A program made the position numbers and the translations under genes. Source: Pseudomonadota bacterium (GTDB taxonomy: Bacteria > Pseudomonadota > Gammaproteobacteria > Burkholderiales > Burkholderiaceae_C). Taken from it: a stretch of DNA of 64,000 nucleotides. The notes below the pieces were generated by a model that ran no database searches, was not told the origin of the DNA, and saw only the letters and a list, made by a program, of their open reading frames with translations. This document shows, piece after piece, positions 8,777 through 18,457 of this stretch (the stretch's first letter is position 1; every line of letters begins with the position of its first letter). The stretch lies in contig JAKARB010000016.1 in the NCBI GenBank assembly GCA_021819435.1, positions 1 through 64,000 of the forward strand, in the 5' to 3' direction.

Positions 8777-9829
8777 TCAAACGGTCAGCACGATCTTGCC
8801 GACGTGCTGGCGGCTTTCCATCAGGCGGTGCGCCTCGGCGGCTTCGTCCAGCGCGAAGGTGCGGTGCACGTGCGGCGCGCAACGCCCGGCCGCCAGCGCC
8901 GGCCAGACGCGCTCACGCAACTGCCGCGCGATCTCGGCCTTCTCGGCCGCAGTGCGGGCGCGCATGGTGGAGCCCGTCACCGTCAGGCGCTTGAGCAGGA
9001 TGGGGGCGATGCTGAACGACTCCACCTTGTCGCCACCCATGAAGCCGATGAGCAGCAGACGGCCATCCTTCTTCAAGGCCGCAAGGTTGCGCTCGAAGGC
9101 CGAGGCACCCAGGATGTCGAGGATCAGGTCCACGCCCTGGCCGCCTGACCAGGCCATCACCTCGGGCAGGAAGTCTTGCGTGCGGTGGTCGATGCTGAGT
9201 TCGGCGCCGAAGCTGCGCGCCACCTCGCCCTTCTCAGGCCCGCCGTCGGTGGAAACGGCTCGCAGCCCGAACTCGCGCGCCAGCAACAGCGCCGTCATGC
9301 CGATGCCGCTGGTGCCGCCGTGCACGAGCAGGCGCTCGCCCTCGCGGGCACGGCCCATCATGAACAGGTTGGCCCAGACGGTAAAGAAAGTTTCGGGCAC
9401 GGCTGCAGCGTGCACGAAGTCCAGCGCCGTCGGCCTGGGCAGCAGTTGCGTGGCTGGCACCAGGCAGTATTCGGCGTAGCCGCCGCCATCGGTCAGGCCG
9501 CAGACCTCGTCGCCCAAGTTGAAGCGAGGAGCGCCGGGCACTGGGGACGCCTCTCCAGCCACATCTCCAGCCACATCTTCAGCCGGCTCACCGATCGCCA
9601 TCACCTCGCCCGCCACCTCCAGACCCGGCACCGGGGTGACGCCAGGCGGCATGGGGTAGAGCCCACGCCGTTGCAGCACGTCGGGCCGGTTCACGCCCGC
9701 AGCACGCACCTTCACCAGCACCTGGCCAGGCCCGGGTTGCGGCACGGGCACGCAGCGAGGGTGCAGCACCTCAGGGCCACCGGGGTGCGAAAACCCGATT
9801 TCGGTCATCAGCGCGGGCAAGGCAGGCAT
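8777..9829 (-). CDS. NAD(P)H:quinone oxidoreductase, PIG3-type zinc-free MDR family
   Basis: A 350-aa medium-chain dehydrogenase/reductase. The GroES-like N-terminal domain (EVLHPRCVPVP, then VKVRAAGVNRPDVLQRRG) is followed by a Rossmann domain with LLVHGGTSGIGMTA. The zinc ligands of alcohol dehydrogenases are absent, as in quinone reductases. It probably reduces quinones or enals with NADPH in the cytoplasm. It ends 12 bp before the next gene upstream, so co-transcription with the 9842-10885 gene is possible. Confidence 0.85.
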   Translation of the reverse strand: MPALPALMTEIGFSHPGGPEVLHPRCVPVPQPGPGQVLVKVRAAGVNRPDVLQRRGLYPMPPGVTPVPGLEVAGEVMAIGEPAEDVAGDVAGEASPVPGAPRFNLGDEVCGLTDGGGYAEYCLVPATQLLPRPTALDFVHAAAVPETFFTVWANLFMMGRAREGERLLVHGGTSGIGMTALLLAREFGLRAVSTDGGPEKGEVARSFGAELSIDHRTQDFLPEVMAWSGGQGVDLILDILGASAFERNLAALKKDGRLLLIGFMGGDKVESFSIAPILLKRLTVTGSTMRARTAAEKAEIARQLRERVWPALAAGRCAPHVHRTFALDEAAEAHRLMESRQHVGKIVLTV

Positions 9830-9841
9830 GGCTGGCTGACC

Positions 9842-10885
9842 TCACTCTTCTTCGAGCTTGGTCTCGCACTCGCTGTCGCCGGGGTTGACGTGGCAGCGGA
9901 TGCGCTTGAGCACCTTCAGGCCACGCTTGTCGTACAGGCCTTGCTGCGCAAGCTGGATGCGGGCGTCACGCAGCAGTTGGGTGTAACGCACGTTGTCCTG
10001 TGGATCGAGGTCCATCCAGACATGAGGCGGGATGGAGGCGTCGGCGCGCCGGATGAGCTGCATGGTCCGATCGAACTGGGCCGACCAGAAAGCACGCGAC
10101 TCCTGGCCAAACCCAGGCGGGAATTTGGCGTGGCGGATGATCATCTGATAGGTGACGATCAGCAGGGGGAACCGGGTGATGGCACCCTTGCTGCCCAGGC
10201 CTTTGTGCAACTCAAGCGGCAGGTAAGCCAAGGTCGGTGCGGCCAGCATGTCGACCTGGCCCGCGTTGAACTTGAGGTGGAAATCAGAGATGGTGGCAGG
10301 CACCGGGATGCCCTTGATGCGCTGAATCATGGCCGCCTGCGCCGGGTCGTAGCTGAGGGCGATGATGCGCTTGCCAGACAGCGCCTCCACCGAGTTGATG
10401 CGTCGGTCGACCAGGAATGGATAGGCCGCGCCTGCGGGCACCTGTCCGGCCACCTCGTGCTCGCCCTGCACCATGAGCTTGGCCACCTGCGGAGATGGCG
10501 ATGCATAGGTGTTGATCAGCTTGCGCAGGACGTCGTACGTGCCGGCCATGTCGACGTTGCCCTTGCGCACGATGGTGGTCGCGCCCAGCGAGTCGGTGGA
10601 GGCGGCCACCGCGTTGAACTGGCGGGTGCGGAAACCCGTGGCCAGCAGGCCATCGCACTGCCCGGACTGATAGGCCTGCAAAGCCTGGCCCTCGTCGACA
10701 TAGCCCTTGAGTTCGAGCTGAACCCCCAGGCGCTGCATGGCGAGGGCATGGTCGCGCGCCAGGTTGTACGCGTCACCCGATGTGCCCAGGAAATCGAAGA
10801 CACAGATCTTTTGGGCCGCCTGGGCGGGCATCACCGTCAATGCGACCGCACAGGTCGCCACACTCAGCGCACGCAACAGGATCAT
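9842..10885 (-). CDS. Putative periplasmic solute-binding-like protein of unknown function
   Basis: A 347-aa protein with a clear Sec signal peptide (ILLRALSVATCAVALTVMPAQA). The mature part opens with ICVFDFLGTSGD and shows binding-protein-like features, for example LMVQGEHEVAGQVP and repeated alpha/beta pattern. I associate it with a group of putative solute-binding proteins without an assigned ligand, but no motif proves that. The start at 10885 has AGGAG 6 bp upstream; 54 codons further upstream lack coding character. No transporter gene is adjacent. Confidence 0.6.
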   Translation of the reverse strand: MILLRALSVATCAVALTVMPAQAAQKICVFDFLGTSGDAYNLARDHALAMQRLGVQLELKGYVDEGQALQAYQSGQCDGLLATGFRTRQFNAVAASTDSLGATTIVRKGNVDMAGTYDVLRKLINTYASPSPQVAKLMVQGEHEVAGQVPAGAAYPFLVDRRINSVEALSGKRIIALSYDPAQAAMIQRIKGIPVPATISDFHLKFNAGQVDMLAAPTLAYLPLELHKGLGSKGAITRFPLLIVTYQMIIRHAKFPPGFGQESRAFWSAQFDRTMQLIRRADASIPPHVWMDLDPQDNVRYTQLLRDARIQLAQQGLYDKRGLKVLKRIRCHVNPGDSECETKLEEE

Positions 10886-11096
10886 GCGAGGTCTCCTGAC
10901 ATCTGGAACATGCCACGATTGTGTCGCGGCAAGCACGATGAGACGCGTGCTGAACGTGGCTGTCAATGTCAGCAAATACCCTTGATCCGGCACCAGAACC
11001 GAGAGGTCATTGAGTGGTCGTTGAACGCCCTGGGGACATGCCCGCATGCGGGCGCCTTCACCGCCGCCACCCCACGCGACAAAGGAGAAGATGCCG

Positions 11097-12266
11097 CTAC
11101 AAGGCCACCAACCGCTCCAGCGCGCGGCTCAGCGTGTCGGCCGACTTGGCGAAGCAAAATCGGATCACCCCGTGGTCTCGCCCATCGGGGTAGAAGGCCG
11201 ACACCGGGATGGCCGCCACGCCATGTTCACGCGTGAGGCGCTCCACAAAGGAGCGGTCGCCCTCCTCGCTGATGGCAGCGTACTTCACACACTGGAAGTA
11301 GGTGCCCTGGCAAGGCAGCAACTCGAAGCGTGAACCCGACAAAGCCTGGCGGAAGATGTCGCGCTTGCCTTGGTAGAGCGCCAGCAGTTGCTCATGCCAG
11401 CCCGGCCGCTTCATGAACTCGGCCAGCGCCACCTGCGAAGGCGCGTGCACGGTGAAGACGATGAACTGGTGCGCCTTGCGGAACTCGCCCATCAACTCGC
11501 GCGGGGCCAGCGCGTAGGCCACCTTCCAGCCCGTGGCGTGGTAGGTCTTGCCGAAGCTCGATACGACGACGCTGCGATCAACCAACTCAGGGTGGCGCAT
11601 CACGCTCTCATGCCGCACGCCGTCGTAGACCATGTGCTCGTAGACCTCGTCAGACAGGATGACGATGCCCGTGCCGCGCACGATGTCGGCCAGTGCCTGC
11701 ATGTCATCGGCCGTCCACACCGTGCCGCTGGGGTTGTGCGGGCTGTTGATGACGATCATGCGCGTGCGCGGCGTCACCAACGCCTTCACCGCCGCCCAAT
11801 CGGGGCGGTAGGCGGGCGGGGCCAGGTCAGCGTAAACCACCTTGCCGCCCTGCAGTTCGACCGAAGGCGCGTAGCTGTCGTACACCGGCGTGAACACGAT
11901 GACCTCGTCACCCGGGTGCACCAGCGCCGCGATGGCGGTGAACAGCGCTTGCGTGGCGCCAGCCGTGACGGTGATCTCATGCGCCACGTCGTACTGCGCG
12001 CCATAGAGCTGCACCACCTTGGCCGCGATGGCCTCGCGCAGCACCGGCATGCCGGCCATGGGCGCGTATTGGTTGTGACCGCCGCGCGCGGCCTGGTCGA
12101 GCAGGTTCAGCAGCTCGGCCGGCGGTTCGAAATCGGGAAAGCCCTGCGAGAGGTTGATCGCGCCGTGCTCCTGCGCGAGCGCCGACATCACGGTGAAGAT
12201 GGTGGTGCCAACGGCGGGCAGGCGGGAGCGCAGGGCGGGCGCGAGGTCAGGCGAACAGGACGGCAT
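11097..12266 (-). CDS. Class I/II PLP aminotransferase, methionine/kynurenine type (YbdL-like)
   Basis: A 389-aa fold-type I PLP enzyme. Recognisable features are NLSQGFPDFEPP near the N-terminus, NQYAPMAGMPVLREAIA, the aspartate region NSPHNPSGTVW and the PLP lysine in SSFGKTYHATGWK. This set matches methionine or kynurenine-oxoglutarate aminotransferases. The start at 12266 is an ATG; an in-frame TTG at 12290 is a weaker alternative. Likely monocistronic and cytoplasmic, acting in methionine salvage or aromatic keto-acid transamination. Confidence 0.88.
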   Translation of the reverse strand: MPSCSPDLAPALRSRLPAVGTTIFTVMSALAQEHGAINLSQGFPDFEPPAELLNLLDQAARGGHNQYAPMAGMPVLREAIAAKVVQLYGAQYDVAHEITVTAGATQALFTAIAALVHPGDEVIVFTPVYDSYAPSVELQGGKVVYADLAPPAYRPDWAAVKALVTPRTRMIVINSPHNPSGTVWTADDMQALADIVRGTGIVILSDEVYEHMVYDGVRHESVMRHPELVDRSVVVSSFGKTYHATGWKVAYALAPRELMGEFRKAHQFIVFTVHAPSQVALAEFMKRPGWHEQLLALYQGKRDIFRQALSGSRFELLPCQGTYFQCVKYAAISEEGDRSFVERLTREHGVAAIPVSAFYPDGRDHGVIRFCFAKSADTLSRALERLVAL

Positions 12267-12476
12267 GCGATCAGCATAGCGCCGCGCCAAATGCCCGTGT
12301 CAGCGAACGCAACAGCGCCGCCGCCGTGGCGGCCAGCGTGTCGCTGCGGCCCCCTTCATCTGTGTCCGCTTTGCGCCCCTGCCGATGAGCACTCGCCCCG
12401 GCCAACCGGCTGACACCTCGCATACCTAGAGTCGCTCTCCGGCGCGCCGCCCTGTCCACCCCATCCGAGAGCAACC

Positions 12477-14666
12477 ATGTCCACACAAGACCGTCGCAGT
12501 TTCCTGCGGACGCTGGGTCAGGCCGCCGGTGCCAGCGCCGCGCTCGCCAGCTTCCCGCCCGTCATCCAGCGCGCGCTGGCCATCGAAGCCAACCGCCGCA
12601 CCGGCACCCTCCATGACGTCGAGCACATCGTCGTGCTGACGCAGGAGAACCGCTCCTTCGACCACTATTTCGGCACGCTGCCCGGCGTGCGTGGCTTCGC
12701 CGACCCCTTCCCCATCCCCGTGATGGACCGCGCCGGCACCTTCACACGCAAGAGCGTGTTCGTGCAGCCCGTCGGTGGCGCCGCCGCCGTGCCGGGCCGC
12801 CCCGGTTGGGGCAGCACGCGCACCGCCATCGCGCCCTTTCACCTCAACACGCAGCAGGACTTCAGCGTCATGCGCGTGGCCGGCACGCCGCACAGCTGGA
12901 CGGATGCGCAAGCCGCCTGGGACGAAGGCCGCATGAACAACTGGCCTGCTGCCAAGCAGCCGCACTCGCTGGGCCACTACAAGGAAGCCGACCTGCCCTT
13001 CCAGTTCGCCCTGGCGCGCGCCTTCACGCTGTGCGACCACTACCACTGCGCCACGCAGACTGGCACCAACACCAACCGCCTCTTCCTGTGGAGCGGCGGC
13101 AACGACCCGCTGGCCATCGCCGGCGGCCCCTCGACCGACAACAGCCACGATTGGTTCAACGAGAACCCCGCCACCGACTACACCTGGACGACCTACCCCG
13201 AGCGCCTGCAAGCCGCCGGCATCACCTGGCAGGTCTACCAGAACATGGCGGACAACTTCACCGACAACTCGCTGGCTGGCTTCCGCCCCTTCCGCGACGC
13301 CTGGTACCAGCGCCCCGGCTACTCGCAACAGTTGCGCGACCGCGGCGTGAGCACGCGCGACCTCGACCAGCTCAAGGCCGACGTACTGGCCAACAAGCTG
13401 CCCCAGGTGAGCTGGATCGTCGCCACCGCCGAAGGCTCCGAGCACCCCGGCCCCTCCAGCCCCGCATCGGGCGCCGACTACACGGCCCGCGTGCTCGAGG
13501 CCCTGACGGCCAACCCCGAGGTCTGGAGCAAGACCGTGCTGTTCATCAACTTCGATGAGAACGACGGCTTCTTCGACCACATGCCGCCGCCCGCCGCGCC
13601 TTCCTACCTGACGTACGACGCCGACCCGGCCAAGGCCAAGCTGGCCGGCGCATCGACCGTCGACACCACCGGCGAGTACCACCACTTCCTCAACGGCTCG
13701 GACGCCCGCTACCAGCACCGCGCTTACGGCATGGGCCCGCGCGTGCCGATGTACGTGATCTCGCCGTGGACCAAAGGCGGCTGGGTCAACTCGCAGGTGC
13801 ACGACCACACCTCGGTGATCCGCTTCATCGAGTCACGCTTTGGTGTCGAAGAGCCGCTGATCACGCCGTGGCGCCGCGCCGTCAGCGGCGACCTCACCAG
13901 TTGCTTCGACTTCGCCAACCCCGAAGACAGCGCCTTCGTGCAGGACCTGCCCGCCACCGAGGCCCTGCGCGCCCGCTCGGTGCTGCTGACCAAAACCAAG
14001 ACCCCGGCCACCCCCACCAGCCTGGTTGCCCCGGTGCAAGCCGCAGGCGTGCGCCCCGCCCGCGCGCTGCCCTACGACATGCAGGCGCAAGCCAGCGTGG
14101 GCACAGGCGGTGTCAGCCTGCGCTTCGAGAACACGGGCGAAGCTGGCGTGGTTTTCCACGTCTACAACCGCCTGGCCTTGCAGGAGGCCCCGCGCCGCTA
14201 CACGGTGGAAGCCGGCAAGCAGCTCGAAGGCAGCTGGGCGATGGCCGCCGGTTCGGCCTACGACCTGTGGGTGCTGGGCCCCAACGGCTGGCATCGCCAC
14301 TTCGCGGGCACCCTGCCACGCGCCGGCACCATGCAACCCCGCCCCGAGGTGCGCGTCGAGGCCGACCGTGTCAACCTGGAGCTCGTGCTCACGCTGAGCA
14401 ACGCCGGCACCAGCACCGCCACCTTCACGCTGCAAGCCCTGCGCTATGGCGATGAGTCCACGCGCATCTGGGTCGTGCCCGCGGGCGCCTCGCAAACCGT
14501 GCGCGTGCCGGTCGACCGCGATCACCGCTGGTACGACCACGTGCTGCGCGTCAAGGAGCTGACGGGCTTCGGCCGCCGCCTGGCGGGCCACATCGAGAAC
14601 GGCGAGCCTTCGGTGAGCGACCCCGCCATGGCCGGCGCCGCCCAGCTCGACCAGTTCCGCATCTGA
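12477..14666 (+). CDS. Phosphocholine-specific phospholipase C, Tat-exported
   Basis: A 729-aa secreted phospholipase C that hydrolyses phosphatidylcholine or sphingomyelin. The N-terminus has a Tat signal (DRRSFLRTLGQAAG). The phosphoesterase domain shows QENRSFDHYFGTLPG near residue 53 and DENDGFFDHMPPP near 360. The C-terminal third (about 510-715) holds two beta-rich repeats of the type found in Pseudomonas PlcH/PlcN. It is followed 36 bp later by a PEP-CTERM gene, so the two may be co-expressed. No chaperone gene of the PlcR type is seen. Confidence 0.92.
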   Translation: MSTQDRRSFLRTLGQAAGASAALASFPPVIQRALAIEANRRTGTLHDVEHIVVLTQENRSFDHYFGTLPGVRGFADPFPIPVMDRAGTFTRKSVFVQPVGGAAAVPGRPGWGSTRTAIAPFHLNTQQDFSVMRVAGTPHSWTDAQAAWDEGRMNNWPAAKQPHSLGHYKEADLPFQFALARAFTLCDHYHCATQTGTNTNRLFLWSGGNDPLAIAGGPSTDNSHDWFNENPATDYTWTTYPERLQAAGITWQVYQNMADNFTDNSLAGFRPFRDAWYQRPGYSQQLRDRGVSTRDLDQLKADVLANKLPQVSWIVATAEGSEHPGPSSPASGADYTARVLEALTANPEVWSKTVLFINFDENDGFFDHMPPPAAPSYLTYDADPAKAKLAGASTVDTTGEYHHFLNGSDARYQHRAYGMGPRVPMYVISPWTKGGWVNSQVHDHTSVIRFIESRFGVEEPLITPWRRAVSGDLTSCFDFANPEDSAFVQDLPATEALRARSVLLTKTKTPATPTSLVAPVQAAGVRPARALPYDMQAQASVGTGGVSLRFENTGEAGVVFHVYNRLALQEAPRRYTVEAGKQLEGSWAMAAGSAYDLWVLGPNGWHRHFAGTLPRAGTMQPRPEVRVEADRVNLELVLTLSNAGTSTATFTLQALRYGDESTRIWVVPAGASQTVRVPVDRDHRWYDHVLRVKELTGFGRRLAGHIENGEPSVSDPAMAGAAQLDQFRI

Positions 14667-14702
14667 TCGGTTCAGAACCTTTAGACCCCTTCTGGAGTTC
14701 CC

Positions 14703-15368
14703 ATGATCAAGCAAGCATGCGCCCTCGCGCTCCTGTCCTTCTGCCTCGGCGCACAAGCCCAGGCCCTCGGTGAGAACCTCATCGTCAATGGCGATGCAGA
14801 AGCCGGCATCAGCGGCTGGACGATCTTCGACGGCTACAGCCCCATCCAGGCGGTGGCCTATGGCGACAACTGGGTCAAGCCCAGCCAGCCCGGCCCCGTC
14901 GACCGTGGCCAAGGCATGTTCACCGGCACCGGCGCGCGCGCCGCCGCCTACCAGTGGCTCGACCTCGGCACGCTGGCCGGCCAAGGTCAATCGCTGCGCT
15001 ATGACCTCAGCGGCTGGCTGGGTGGCTGGCAGGCCCAGGAAGACAACGCGCTGCTGTACGTGTCCTTCCTGGACGCTGGCAGCAACGAAATCGGCCACGC
15101 CGACATCGGCCCGGTCACACCCGCCGACCGCGCCAACCAGACCGGCCTCTTCCTGCGCCAGGCCTCGGGCCTGCTGCCCACCGGCACCACCAGCCTGATG
15201 TTCTCGCTGTCGATGGAACGCCTGGGCGGCGGCGACAACGACGGCTACGCCGACAACCTGTCGTTCAAGCTGACATCCGCCGTGCCCGAGGCATCGTCGT
15301 TCGCCAGCCTGCTGGCAGGGCTGGGCGCGCTTGGCCTGATCGCGGGCCTGCGTCGCCGCCAGAGCTGA
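14703..15368 (+). CDS. PEP-CTERM protein with carbohydrate-binding-like fold
   Basis: A 221-aa exported protein with a signal peptide (ALALLSFCLGAQAQA) and a C-terminal sorting signal (VPEASS, a hydrophobic stretch, RRRQS). The mature part begins NLIVNGDAEAGISGW, typical of beta-sandwich carbohydrate-binding modules. It probably sits on the surface or in the exopolysaccharide. It follows the phospholipase C gene in the same direction, with GGAG ahead of its ATG. Confidence 0.85.
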   Translation: MIKQACALALLSFCLGAQAQALGENLIVNGDAEAGISGWTIFDGYSPIQAVAYGDNWVKPSQPGPVDRGQGMFTGTGARAAAYQWLDLGTLAGQGQSLRYDLSGWLGGWQAQEDNALLYVSFLDAGSNEIGHADIGPVTPADRANQTGLFLRQASGLLPTGTTSLMFSLSMERLGGGDNDGYADNLSFKLTSAVPEASSFASLLAGLGALGLIAGLRRRQS

Positions 15369-15389
15369 GCCGGATCTGATCGCAGGCGG

Positions 15390-16949
15390 TCAATCCTTCA
15401 GGCGGAAGGTCTCGACCGCCTGCACCAACTGCCTGGCCTGCAGCTTGAGGCTCTCTGCCGCCGCCGCGCTCTGTTCCACGAGCGCGGCGTTTTGCTGCGT
15501 GGCGTGGTCCATCTGCGTGATGGCCTGCCCGATCTGGCCCACGCCCCGGCTCTGCTCCGAGCTCGCCGAGCTGATCTCGGCCACGATGTCGTTGACACGT
15601 TGGATGGAGTTCACCACCTCGGACATCGTCGAGCCAGCGCGCCCCACCAGGTCGCTGCCTTGCGCCACGCGATCGACGCTGTCGTTGATGAGTGACTTGA
15701 TCTCGCGCGCCGCGTTGGCAGACCGCTGAGCCAGGGCACGAACCTCTGAAGCCACGACCGCGAAACCCCGGCCCTGCTCGCCCGCGCGGGCCGCTTCCAC
15801 GGCTGCGTTCAAAGCCAGGATGTTGGTCTGGAAGGCGATGCTGTCGATGACGCCGATGATGTCGGCGATCTTGCGCGAGCTTTCATGGATGCCGCGCATG
15901 GTCTCCACCACGTCGTTGACCAGCGCCCCGCCCGACACCGCCACCTCCGAAGAGGCCTGCGCGAGCTGGCTGGCCGTGCGCGCGCCATCGGCGTTGTGCT
16001 GCACGGTGGACGAGAGTTGCTCCATCGAGGCCGCCGTCTGCTGCAAGGCCGAAGCCTGGTTTTCGGTGCGCTGGCTGAGATCCAGGTTGCCTTGCGCGAT
16101 CTCCGAGCTGGCCGTGGCCACCGACTCCGAGCTGTCGCGCACACGGCGCACGATGTCGGCCACGCCCTCGCGCATGCTGGCGATGGCGTGCAGCAGGCTT
16201 TCCTGATCACCGGGCATCAACTGGACTTCGGTGCGCAGGTCGCCATCGGCGATGCGCCGCGCCAGTTCGGCCGCGAAGGCAGGCTCGCCGCCGATCTCGC
16301 GCTTGAGGCCACGCACGATGGACAAACCCGCCATCAACAGGCCCGCACCCATGAGCAGGGCCCCACCGGCCAGCACCGACGCATGCTGAAACAGCGTTGC
16401 GTTCACGGTGTCAACGTACACCCCCGAGCCGATGATCCAGCCCCAGGGCGTGAAGCCCTTGACGAAGGACACCTTGGCCACCGGGTCCTGGCTGCCAGGC
16501 TTGGGCCAGCTGTAAGAGACGAAGCCTTCGCCCTGCGCCTGCACCACCTTCACGAAGCTCGTGAACAGCGTTTGCCCAGAAGGGTCCTTGATTTCGGCAA
16601 GTTCCTTGCCTTCGAGCTCCGGCTTGATGGGGTGCATGACCATGCGCGGTTGCATGTCGTTGACCCAGAAGTATTCCTTGCCCGAGTAGCGCAGCGCACG
16701 CAGCGCGGCCAGCGCCTGGGCCTTGCCTTGTTCCTCGCTGACCTGGCCAGACTGGACCCGCTCATGCGCCTGCACGACGATGGCGTGCGCCAGCTCGACG
16801 GTCTGCTTCACCGCACCCTGGCGCTCGTTCATGATCGCGCGCCGCTCGTCGGCCAAGGACAGGCCCAGCAGGATCAGGAACCCCAACACCGCACCGCCCA
16901 CCAGGCAATTGAGCTTGCGTGCCATCGGCATGCCAGAAAAACGGAACAT
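15390..16949 (-). CDS. Methyl-accepting chemotaxis protein with single Cache sensor
   Basis: A 519-aa membrane chemoreceptor. TM1 lies at about 10-30. A periplasmic Cache domain of the sCache_2 type ([31 protein letters not shown]) runs to about residue 180. TM2 is at about 188-210, followed by a HAMP-like segment and the signalling domain with the conserved hairpin tip [18 protein letters not shown]. The start at 16949 follows AGGGAGG. The ligand may be a small carboxylate, as for related Cache domains, but that is inference. Confidence 0.93.
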   Translation of the reverse strand: MFRFSGMPMARKLNCLVGGAVLGFLILLGLSLADERRAIMNERQGAVKQTVELAHAIVVQAHERVQSGQVSEEQGKAQALAALRALRYSGKEYFWVNDMQPRMVMHPIKPELEGKELAEIKDPSGQTLFTSFVKVVQAQGEGFVSYSWPKPGSQDPVAKVSFVKGFTPWGWIIGSGVYVDTVNATLFQHASVLAGGALLMGAGLLMAGLSIVRGLKREIGGEPAFAAELARRIADGDLRTEVQLMPGDQESLLHAIASMREGVADIVRRVRDSSESVATASSEIAQGNLDLSQRTENQASALQQTAASMEQLSSTVQHNADGARTASQLAQASSEVAVSGGALVNDVVETMRGIHESSRKIADIIGVIDSIAFQTNILALNAAVEAARAGEQGRGFAVVASEVRALAQRSANAAREIKSLINDSVDRVAQGSDLVGRAGSTMSEVVNSIQRVNDIVAEISSASSEQSRGVGQIGQAITQMDHATQQNAALVEQSAAAAESLKLQARQLVQAVETFRLKD

Positions 16950-17360
16950 GTGGCCTCCCTCGTGCCGTGTCGATGGCACCGTGCGTTGAAAAGGGAAGCA
17001 GCCATCCCACCCCGGGCCGTGCCTCCTGAATCAGGTTTCGGCCACAGACGCGACACGCTTGATGCACGAATGCGGTTTTGCGTGAAGGACATCACGCTTC
17101 AGCGCATGGATGCTTGCGTTGCACCATGCGGGTGCAACAAAACAGGCACGGCCTTTGCGTTGGATCAAACAGACGGAGTAGAAGCGTTCAGTCTGGTGCA
17201 TGGCAAGCGTGCTGGCATCAACAGGAAATTGCTCCCGACGACGGTGGCCCTCAGGGCGGCTGTGTGTTGGGTGCAGCAAGGCCTCATCGGCATTGCCATC
17301 GACGCATCAACCCCTCAGGCCACCGGAGGTTCACCCCACCCAACCGGCCAGAGGTCCGCC
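16950..17360. promoter_or_regulatory. 411-bp divergent intergenic region upstream of the ABC transporter operon
   Basis: No gene is seen. It contains a perfect 8-bp inverted repeat GTTGCACC/GGTGCAAC (17118-17125, 17131-17138). It also has a long-range complementarity, GGTGGCC near 17244 and GGCCACC near 17319, in what would be the 5' leader of the transporter mRNA. Either could be an operator or part of a riboswitch; neither is identified. Confidence 0.4.
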
Positions 17361-18440
17361 ATGTTCAACCGGCTTCGTCAGCTTCCTTCTTTCAGCGTCT
17401 CTGTCTCCCCCGCGCTTGGTGCGTCGGCAGTCAGGTCGTTCGCGGCGCTGCGTCCATCGCGTCGCCGCCTGCACGCGCTCGCGCTTGGCGGCCTGGCCCT
17501 GCTGGCCTCGGCCCTGCACCGCCCCGCCCACGCGCAAGACAAGCTCACCTTCCTGACCAGCTGGTACGCCCAGGCCGAACACGGTGGCTTCTATCAGGCG
17601 CTGGCCACCGGCCTGTACAAGCAGGCGGGCCTCGACGTGACCATCAAGATGGGCGGCCCGCAGGTCAACGGCATGCAACTGCTGAGCGCCGGGCAGGCCG
17701 ACCTCATCATCGGCTACGACTTCCAGGTGCTATCGGGCGTCGAAAAAGGCCTGCCCGTGGTCACCGTGGCCGCCAGCTTCCAGAAAGACTTGCAGGGCAT
17801 GCTCACGCATGCAGACGTGAAATCGCTGGCCGAACTCAAGAGCCGCACCATCCTCGTGGCAGGCAACAACCGAACCAGTTGGTGGCCCTGGCTGAAAGCC
17901 AAATACGACCTCAAGGACGAGCAGACCCGCCCCTACACCTTCAACCTGCAACCCTTCTTCGCCGACACCAACGTGGCGCAGCAGGCCTACCCGTCTTCCG
18001 AACCCTTCCAGGCGCTGAAGAAGGGCGTGCCACACAAGTTCTTCCTCTTCGCCGACGACGGCTACCCGCCCTACGGCACCAGCATCGTCACCACCCAGAC
18101 CTTGCTCAAGGCCAAGCCCGACGTGGTCAAGCGCTTCGTCGAGGCCTCGATGAAAGGCTGGGTCAGCTACCTGAAGAACCCCGCGCCCGGCAATGCCCTC
18201 ATCAAGCAAGACAACCCCAACATGAGCGACGAGCAGATCGCCTTCGGTGTCCAGCAGATGAAGGCGCTCAAGGTGCTCGACAGCGGCGACGCCGCCACAC
18301 AAGGCGTCGGCACCATGACCGAGGCGCGCTGGAAGGCCACGCGCGACTACATGGTCAAGGAGGAGCTGCTCAAGGCCGACGCGCCCTGGCAGAAGGCGTT
18401 CACGCTCGACATCGTCAAGCAGATCAAGGTCATGCCTTGA
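17361..18440 (+). CDS. NMT1/THI5-like ABC transporter substrate-binding protein
   Basis: A 359-aa periplasmic binding protein for a flat nitrogenous ligand. After a long signal peptide ending HRPAHAQ comes KLTFLTSWYAQAEHGGFYQALATGLY, the family opening found in ThiY and related pyrimidine or purine binders. The start at 17361 is the ATG after AGAGG; the open frame upstream is non-coding extension. It heads an operon with an ATPase, a permease, an amidohydrolase and possibly a Rieske oxygenase, pointing to uptake of a purine or another N-heterocycle rather than thiamine precursors. Confidence 0.88.
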   Translation: MFNRLRQLPSFSVSVSPALGASAVRSFAALRPSRRRLHALALGGLALLASALHRPAHAQDKLTFLTSWYAQAEHGGFYQALATGLYKQAGLDVTIKMGGPQVNGMQLLSAGQADLIIGYDFQVLSGVEKGLPVVTVAASFQKDLQGMLTHADVKSLAELKSRTILVAGNNRTSWWPWLKAKYDLKDEQTRPYTFNLQPFFADTNVAQQAYPSSEPFQALKKGVPHKFFLFADDGYPPYGTSIVTTQTLLKAKPDVVKRFVEASMKGWVSYLKNPAPGNALIKQDNPNMSDEQIAFGVQQMKALKVLDSGDAATQGVGTMTEARWKATRDYMVKEELLKADAPWQKAFTLDIVKQIKVMP

Positions 18441-18457
18441 ACCCGCAGGAGCGCAAC

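Noticed and set aside
15885..17360. Upstream extension of the substrate-binding protein frame
   Set aside because: It runs antisense through the chemoreceptor gene; the true start is at the signal peptide at 17361.
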